A stretch of 8,359 nucleotides of DNA from the NCBI GenBank assembly GCA_011390985.1, contig JAABRJ010000546.1, forward strand, positions 1 through 8,359, read 5' to 3'. The notes beneath the pieces are model-generated. The model saw only the letters and a program-made list of their open reading frames with translations, was not told the origin of the DNA and did not search any database. Of the stretch, positions 4,665-8,359 are shown piece by piece; within the stretch, counting starts at the first letter, position 1; every line of letters starts with the position of its first letter. Made by a program: the position numbers and the translations under genes. The stretch is from Desulfobacteraceae bacterium (GTDB taxonomy: Bacteria; Desulfobacterota; Desulfobacteria; Desulfobacterales; JAABRJ01).

Positions 4665-6200
4665 ATGCAGCCTGAAATAAAGAAGATAGAAGATATTTCT
4701 CTTCTGTATGAGATCAGCAAGGCGCTCAACGAGCATTTTGATCTGAAAAAATCCCTCTACCAGGTGCTGGACATCCTCTCCAACACCATGGGCATGGTCC
4801 GGGGGACCATCACGATCCTCAACCCCTTCCGGGATGAAATCACCATCGAGGTAGCCCACGGCCTCACCCGCAGCGCCATGGAGCGGGGCAAGTACCGAGT
4901 GGGCGAGGGCATCACCGGCCGGGTGATCCAGTCCGGCAAAGCCGTGGCAGTGCCCAAAATAAGCGAGGAGCCGCTTTTTCTCGATCGTACCGCCAGCCGC
5001 AGGAACAGCATCGAAAAAGAGGTGTCTTTTATTTGCGTACCGATCAAGAAGAGCAGCCAGGTGGTGGGGGCGCTGTGCATCGACAAGGCGTTCGATGAAA
5101 CCTACTCGCTGGAGGAGGGCAAGAAACTGCTGATGGTGGTCGCGGCCATGGTGGCCAGCCACGTGATCAATCTCGAAACCATCCGCATGGAAAAAGAGCA
5201 TCTGCGGGAGGAAAACCGGCGGCTGCGCGAGGAGATCAAGAACAAGTACCGCGTCACCAACATCATCGGCAACAGCAACAAGATGCGCGAGGTCTTTCAG
5301 ATGATCTCCCAGGTGTCCAAAAGCAACGCCACCGTCCTGGTGCGCGGTGAAAGCGGCACCGGCAAGGAGCTGGTGGCCAACTCCATCCACTACAACAGCC
5401 TGCGCTCCAAGCGCCCCTTCGTCAAGGTCAACTGTGCGGCCCTGCCCGCCAACCTGATCGAAAGCGAACTTTTCGGTCACGAACAGGGGGCCTTCACCGG
5501 CGCCATCAAGCAGAAGCTCGGTAAGTTCGAAATGGCCAACAAGGGCACCATCTTTCTGGATGAGATCGGCTCGATCGATCTCGACGTGCAGGCCAAGCTG
5601 CTGCGGGTCCTCCAGGAAAAGGAGTTCGAGCGCGTCGGCGGCCACAAGACCATCACCGCCGACGTGCGCATCGTGGCGGCCACCAACAAGAATCTGGAGC
5701 AGGCCGTCGAGCACGAGACTTTCCGCGGCGATCTCTATTACCGCCTCAACGTTTTCCCCATCTACATGCCGCCCCTGCGGGAGCGCAAAACCGACATCCT
5801 GCTGCTGGCGGATTTTTTCCTGGAAAAATATGCCCGCGAAAACGCCAAGGAAATCATGCGCTTCTCCACCCCGGCGATCGACATGATGATGGCCTACCAC
5901 TGGCCCGGCAACGTGCGCGAACTGGAAAACTGCATCGAGCGCGCGGTGCTGCTCTGCGAGGAGGGGGTCATCCACAGCTATCACCTGCCGCCGACCCTGC
6001 AGACCGGCAAGGAGTCCGACACCCTGCCCAAACGCTCCCTGGAAGAGGCGGTCGACAATCTCGAGCGAGAAATGCTGATCGACGCCCTCAAAAACACCCG
6101 CGGTAACACCACCCAGGCCGCCGAACTGCTCAAGACCACGACCCGCAAGTTCGGCTACAAGGCCAAAAAATTCAGCATCGATTACAAACTCTATCGCTGA
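4665..6200 (+). CDS. nifA: NifA-type sigma-54-dependent activator of nitrogen fixation genes
   Basis: A 511-residue bacterial enhancer-binding protein. Residues about 10-170 are a GAF domain; a charged helical linker (174-195) follows. The AAA+ domain (about 198-435) has Walker A GESGTGKE (228-235), the sigma-54 contact loop GAFTGA (275-280), Walker B GTIFLDE (294-300) and WPGNVRELENC (413-423). A Fis-type helix-turn-helix lies at about 464-506 (NTTQAAELL, then TTTRKFGYKAKK). The architecture and the nifV neighbour identify NifA, which activates nif operons from distant sites. Cysteines near the end of the AAA+ domain are C423 and C431; the C-x4-C linker of oxygen-sensing rhizobial NifA is absent, so control more likely uses the GAF domain or a partner. 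No Shine-Dalgarno precedes the ATG, yet an in-frame stop at 4629 and no other start codon after it leave ATG 4665 as the only sensible start. Its tail overlaps nifV by 10 bases. Confidence 0.93.
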   Translation: MQPEIKKIEDISLLYEISKALNEHFDLKKSLYQVLDILSNTMGMVRGTITILNPFRDEITIEVAHGLTRSAMERGKYRVGEGITGRVIQSGKAVAVPKISEEPLFLDRTASRRNSIEKEVSFICVPIKKSSQVVGALCIDKAFDETYSLEEGKKLLMVVAAMVASHVINLETIRMEKEHLREENRRLREEIKNKYRVTNIIGNSNKMREVFQMISQVSKSNATVLVRGESGTGKELVANSIHYNSLRSKRPFVKVNCAALPANLIESELFGHEQGAFTGAIKQKLGKFEMANKGTIFLDEIGSIDLDVQAKLLRVLQEKEFERVGGHKTITADVRIVAATNKNLEQAVEHETFRGDLYYRLNVFPIYMPPLRERKTDILLLADFFLEKYARENAKEIMRFSTPAIDMMMAYHWPGNVRELENCIERAVLLCEEGVIHSYHLPPTLQTGKESDTLPKRSLEEAVDNLEREMLIDALKNTRGNTTQAAELLKTTTRKFGYKAKKFSIDYKLYR

Positions 6201-7384
6201 GCGGGCGAACCGGGGGCGAGGCGGCGGCCCGCTGCGGCCGAGACCGCACCGCTCTTGCGGCACAGGCGCAGGACCTCGGGCATCGAGAGCGCCCGGCCCT
6301 TGCGGGTAGCGGTGGCCCGGATTCCCGGCAGCAGGTGGGCCGCCTGGCTGCGGCTGATCTCGATGCCGGCGGCCGCCAGCAGGTGGTGCAGCCCCGTGCT
6401 GCCGGCAAACTTGCCGACGACGAAGGTTGCGGGCCCGCGGCCCACGGCTTCGGGTGCAAACGGCTGATAAGTGGCGGCATCCTTCAGCAGGCCGTGAATG
6501 TGGATGCCGGATTCATGCTCAAACACCGCGCCGCCTGTAACGGGTTTGTCGGCTGCAATCGGACGGCGGGTGATGTCGGCCAGGTAGTGGCAGAGGGGCA
6601 GCAGGCGCGCGGTCTGCGCTCGGCAGCTGCGGCCGGCGGCAAACGGCAGGGCGGTGGTCAACTCTTCCAGGCGCGCGTTTCCGGCCCGCTCCCCCAGACC
6701 GTTGAGGGTGGCGCTGAGCGCCGCGGCACCGGCCTCCGCCGCTGTGAGGGCGTTGGCCGTGGCCATGCCCAAGTCGTTGTGGCCGTGAAACTCCAGCGCC
6801 AGGGGCGGTCTGGCGGTCTGGCGCAGGCGGCGCAGCATGCGGGTGACCCCCAGGGGAGTCGCAATCCCAACCGTGTCGGCCAGCCGCACCCGCTGGGCAC
6901 CGCAGGCCGCCGCCAGACGAACGAAGCGGTCGAGAAAGGGGGGCTCCGCCCGGGTGGCGTCCTGGGCGCCCACCGAAACGAAGGCAAACCTGCTGGCGGC
7001 TAACGGGACCAGGTTTTCCAGGGCCTGAAGGACCCAGGAGGGGCTGCGCTCCAGGGCCCGGAGCTGAATCGGGGACACCGGGAAGCTGATGTGGACCCCG
7101 TCGGTGCCGCAGCCGGCCGCCTGGCCGATGTCCTCGGGCGTTGCCCGGCACCAGCTGGTCAGACGGCAGCCGAGGCCGCCTTGCACCAGGTCCCGGATCT
7201 CCCGCCGGGCCTCGGTCCCCATGGCCGGGATGCCCACCTCGAGTTCGTCCACCCCGGCGGCGGCCAGCCCCTCCGCGATCCGGCGGCGCTCTGCCGGGCG
7301 AAAGGCCACCCCGGCGGCCTGCTCGCCGTCCCGCAGGGTCGTGTCGATCAGCCAGACGTTTTTTAGGGGGCTGTGGGGGGGCAT
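6191..7384 (-). CDS. nifV: Homocitrate synthase NifV
   Basis: A 397-residue enzyme of the DRE-TIM metallolyase family, which condenses acetyl-CoA with 2-oxoglutarate to give homocitrate, the organic ligand of the nitrogenase FeMo-cofactor. Signature 1 is DTTLRDGEQ at 14-22; metal-binding HGHND is at 200-204; GLGERAGN at 229-236 and FEHESGIHIHGLL further on are typical of NifV and its isopropylmalate synthase relatives. There is no C-terminal LeuA regulatory domain, and the length suits NifV (about 380). The nif context (nifA and the nif-type ferredoxin) settles NifV against 2-isopropylmalate or citramalate synthase. GGAGGAA lies about 11 bases before the ATG at 7384, a rather long spacer. The start lies inside the upstream HEPN-like gene (22-base overlap), so translation is probably coupled. 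The end overlaps the nifA end on the other strand by 10 bases, leaving no room for a terminator. Confidence 0.92.
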   Translation of the reverse strand: MPPHSPLKNVWLIDTTLRDGEQAAGVAFRPAERRRIAEGLAAAGVDELEVGIPAMGTEARREIRDLVQGGLGCRLTSWCRATPEDIGQAAGCGTDGVHISFPVSPIQLRALERSPSWVLQALENLVPLAASRFAFVSVGAQDATRAEPPFLDRFVRLAAACGAQRVRLADTVGIATPLGVTRMLRRLRQTARPPLALEFHGHNDLGMATANALTAAEAGAAALSATLNGLGERAGNARLEELTTALPFAAGRSCRAQTARLLPLCHYLADITRRPIAADKPVTGGAVFEHESGIHIHGLLKDAATYQPFAPEAVGRGPATFVVGKFAGSTGLHHLLAAAGIEISRSQAAHLLPGIRATATRKGRALSMPEVLRLCRKSGAVSAAAGRRLAPGSPAQR

Positions 7385-7836
7385 GTCAAAAAATTCCTCC
7401 TGTCCGCTATGTCTGGCGCTATCGGTTCGGTTGTGCTCAGGGCGCCCGTCGCATACCCGCGCACCTCTTCGCCGGTTTGCAGCATGCGGCTTAGCTCTCC
7501 ATTTTCGGGCGCCTTGCGGTGATAGGTCTCCAGGGAGCAGAGCTCCTGGAAGTCTTCAATCCGCTGGATGGCCGCGCGCAGGCGGGCCGCCATCGGTACG
7601 ATGCGGTCGGCGCCTGCGGCAAGGCTTCCCAAGGTGTGGCCTTCGGGCATGGTCCCGTGGTAGCGGAAAACCCCCACGAGGTATTTTTCGACGGCCATGG
7701 CCAGGATCCCGTAGCGCAGTTCGTTGTTGAAGATTTGCGGGCGCCGCGAGCCGTTCAAGGCGGTACGCAGAAAGCGGTCGCCCTCGCGGATCAGTTGCAC
7801 CCACTCCGGCCGGCGTGGATTTGTCAGTAGTTTCAT
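7363..7836 (-). CDS. HEPN-like helical protein in the nif run, function unknown
   Basis: A 157-residue soluble protein. Residues 40-72 (LRYGILAMAVEKYLVGVF..., then GTMPEGHTLGSL) closely follow the HEPN pattern A-x-E-x-x-x-K...G...P..H-x-L, an all-helical domain found in nucleotide-binding and toxin-antitoxin proteins. The segment after it (77-107) also looks helical. The RNase-type R-x4-6-H motif is not clear: after Arg58, the His at 60 and 67 do not fit the spacing, so nuclease activity is doubtful. It lies 29 bases after the ferredoxin gene and overlaps nifV by 22 bases, so it belongs to the same transcript. AAAGG sits about 10 bases before the ATG. Placement suggests a part in cofactor supply or in regulation of nitrogenase, but I know no defined function for such a protein in nif loci. 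Fold assignment is by pattern only. Confidence 0.8.
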   Translation of the reverse strand: MKLLTNPRRPEWVQLIREGDRFLRTALNGSRRPQIFNNELRYGILAMAVEKYLVGVFRYHGTMPEGHTLGSLAAGADRIVPMAARLRAAIQRIEDFQELCSLETYHRKAPENGELSRMLQTGEEVRGYATGALSTTEPIAPDIADRRNFLTCPPTAP

Positions 7837-7865
7837 CTGTCGCTGCCTTTCCGTGCGCCCCGTCT

Positions 7866-8171
7866 TCAGGCGATCAGGTATTGTGCGGCCGGTCCGCCGC
7901 CCTCCAATGCGTCCAGGATATCGTCGATGGCTGTTTCGCTGTCCACGTTGCCGTACCAGTGGCCCTCGGGATAGACGACCATCACCGGGCCGTAGTCGCA
8001 GGCCTTCATGCAGCCGGTGCTGGTCACCTGGGCGTCCAGGCCGCGTTCCAGGATCTCGTTTTCGATGTAGGACAAAAAGCCGCTGGATCCCTTCTTGTGG
8101 CAGACGCCCTTGGGGTCGCCGCCGGCGCGGAAGCTGGCACAGACGCAGATGTGATATTTCGGTTTTTCCAT
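7866..8171 (-). CDS. Thioredoxin-fold [2Fe-2S] ferredoxin, nif-associated
   Basis: A 101-residue ferredoxin of the family of the Clostridium pasteurianum [2Fe-2S] ferredoxin and its Azotobacter nif-linked homologue. Likely ligands are C11 and C24 (CxSFRAGGDPKGVC) and C54-x3-C58 (TGCMKAC), followed by a conserved YGPVMVVYPEGHWYGNV stretch. C9 is an extra cysteine. In the studied relatives this protein interacts with the nitrogenase MoFe protein; electron transfer to nitrogenase or a protective role is inferred here from family and neighbours. I chose ATG 8171 over the in-frame GTG at 8177 because GGAGG (8179-8183) stands seven bases before it. It is followed 29 bases later by the HEPN-like gene and preceded by 55 bases after the upstream stop, consistent with one operon. 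Identification is strong. Confidence 0.9.
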   Translation of the reverse strand: MEKPKYHICVCASFRAGGDPKGVCHKKGSSGFLSYIENEILERGLDAQVTSTGCMKACDYGPVMVVYPEGHWYGNVDSETAIDDILDALEGGGPAAQYLIA

Positions 8172-8208
8172 TTTCACTCCTCCCTTTCCGGATGTTTTGA
8201 AACGTTCC

Positions 8209-8225
8209 AGCGGGACCTGCCCGCT
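8209..8225 (-). promoter_or_regulatory. Intercistronic hairpin between the upstream partial gene and the ferredoxin gene
   Basis: AGCGGG (8209-8214) and CCCGCT (8220-8225) form a perfect 6-bp stem with a 5-base loop. On the minus-strand transcript it starts one base after the stop of the upstream gene and ends about 38 bases before the ferredoxin start. No U run follows, so complete termination is unlikely; an mRNA-stabilising or partial read-through element between cistrons is the more natural guess. Confidence 0.45.
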
Positions 8226-8226
8226 C

Positions 8227-8359
8227 TCAGCCGCAGCCGCCGCCGGTTCCCGTACAGCCCGCAGCGCAGGCGGTCCGGTTGCGCTTGATCAGATGCCGCA
8301 AGCTCTGGCCTTCCAAGACGGCCCGCACGGCCTCCTCGATCACCCCTTCGACTTCCAGG
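8227..8359 (-). CDS. 3' end of a gene with Cys-rich tail, probable NifB/NifX-type cofactor protein (partial)
   Basis: The last 43 codons of a minus-strand gene whose start lies beyond the window. The visible part begins LEVEGVIEEAVRAVLEG, a helix that resembles the end of the NifX-like (FeMo-cofactor-binding) domain found alone or at the C-terminus of NifB. It continues QSLRHLIKRNR and ends in a Gly/Cys tail with three cysteines spaced C-x3-C-x6-C, after an earlier Cys four residues before. Such a tail could hold an iron-sulfur or other metal site. The reading frame is open from the window edge to the TGA at 8227-8229 and it is the first visible gene of the run leading to nifV. That it is coding is likely; the family is a moderate guess, with an Nfu/NifU-type C-terminus as an alternative, less likely because the CxxC of that domain is absent. 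Confidence 0.6.
   Translation of the reverse strand, partial: LEVEGVIEEAVRAVLEGQSLRHLIKRNRTACAAGCTGTGGGCG

Noticed and set aside
103..4677. 11-base inverted match between TTTCAGGCTGC near 103 and GCAGCCTGAAA near 4667
   Set aside because: Several matches of this length are expected by chance in a window this size, and the second copy lies in the nifA start.
4656..6263. Very long minus-strand open frame (535 codons) opposite nifA
   Set aside because: It covers nifA almost exactly and reads as low-complexity Leu/His/Asp/Gly-rich sequence without domains; it is the antisense shadow of biased codons.

Overview
The window reads as chromosomal DNA of a GC-rich, nitrogen-fixing anaerobe, most likely a deltaproteobacterium (Desulfobacterota, for example a sulfate reducer). 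This rests on a NifA-type activator next to nifV, a clostridial/Azotobacter-type thioredoxin-fold [2Fe-2S] ferredoxin, an iron-sulfur flavoprotein-like oxidoreductase of the kind common in anaerobes, and overall gene style. The taxonomic call is inference; there is no rRNA or other decisive marker.

Left part (1-4465) is a loose series of short, mostly single-gene units on both strands. In order they are: a PIN-PhoH fusion ATPase (+); a 73-residue protein with three identical Cys/His zinc-binding repeats (+), closed by a hairpin; the ribosome-rescue factor ArfB (-); a divergent flavoprotein with two cysteine clusters (+); an unrecognised basic 115-residue protein (-); and a shikimate kinase-like P-loop kinase (+). 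The gaps here carry small inverted repeats and a stable hairpin in the kinase leader.

Right part (4466-8359) is one end of a nitrogen-fixation locus. An AT-rich leader of about 200 bases precedes nifA (+), a GAF-AAA+-Fis activator of sigma-54 promoters. Facing it on the minus strand is a compact run, in transcription order: the 3' end of a gene with a Cys-rich tail (probably a NifB/NifX-type cofactor protein), the [2Fe-2S] ferredoxin, a HEPN-like helical protein, and nifV (homocitrate synthase). The HEPN-like gene and nifV overlap by 22 bases, and nifV and nifA overlap tail to tail by 10 bases. Together these genes suggest FeMo-cofactor synthesis (homocitrate from NifV, cofactor handling by the upstream gene), electron transfer or protection of nitrogenase (ferredoxin), and transcriptional control (NifA). 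The HEPN-like protein has no established job here and is the most interesting unknown.

No tRNA, rRNA, CRISPR array, transposase or broken gene was seen. No gene-free stretch exceeds 300 bases.
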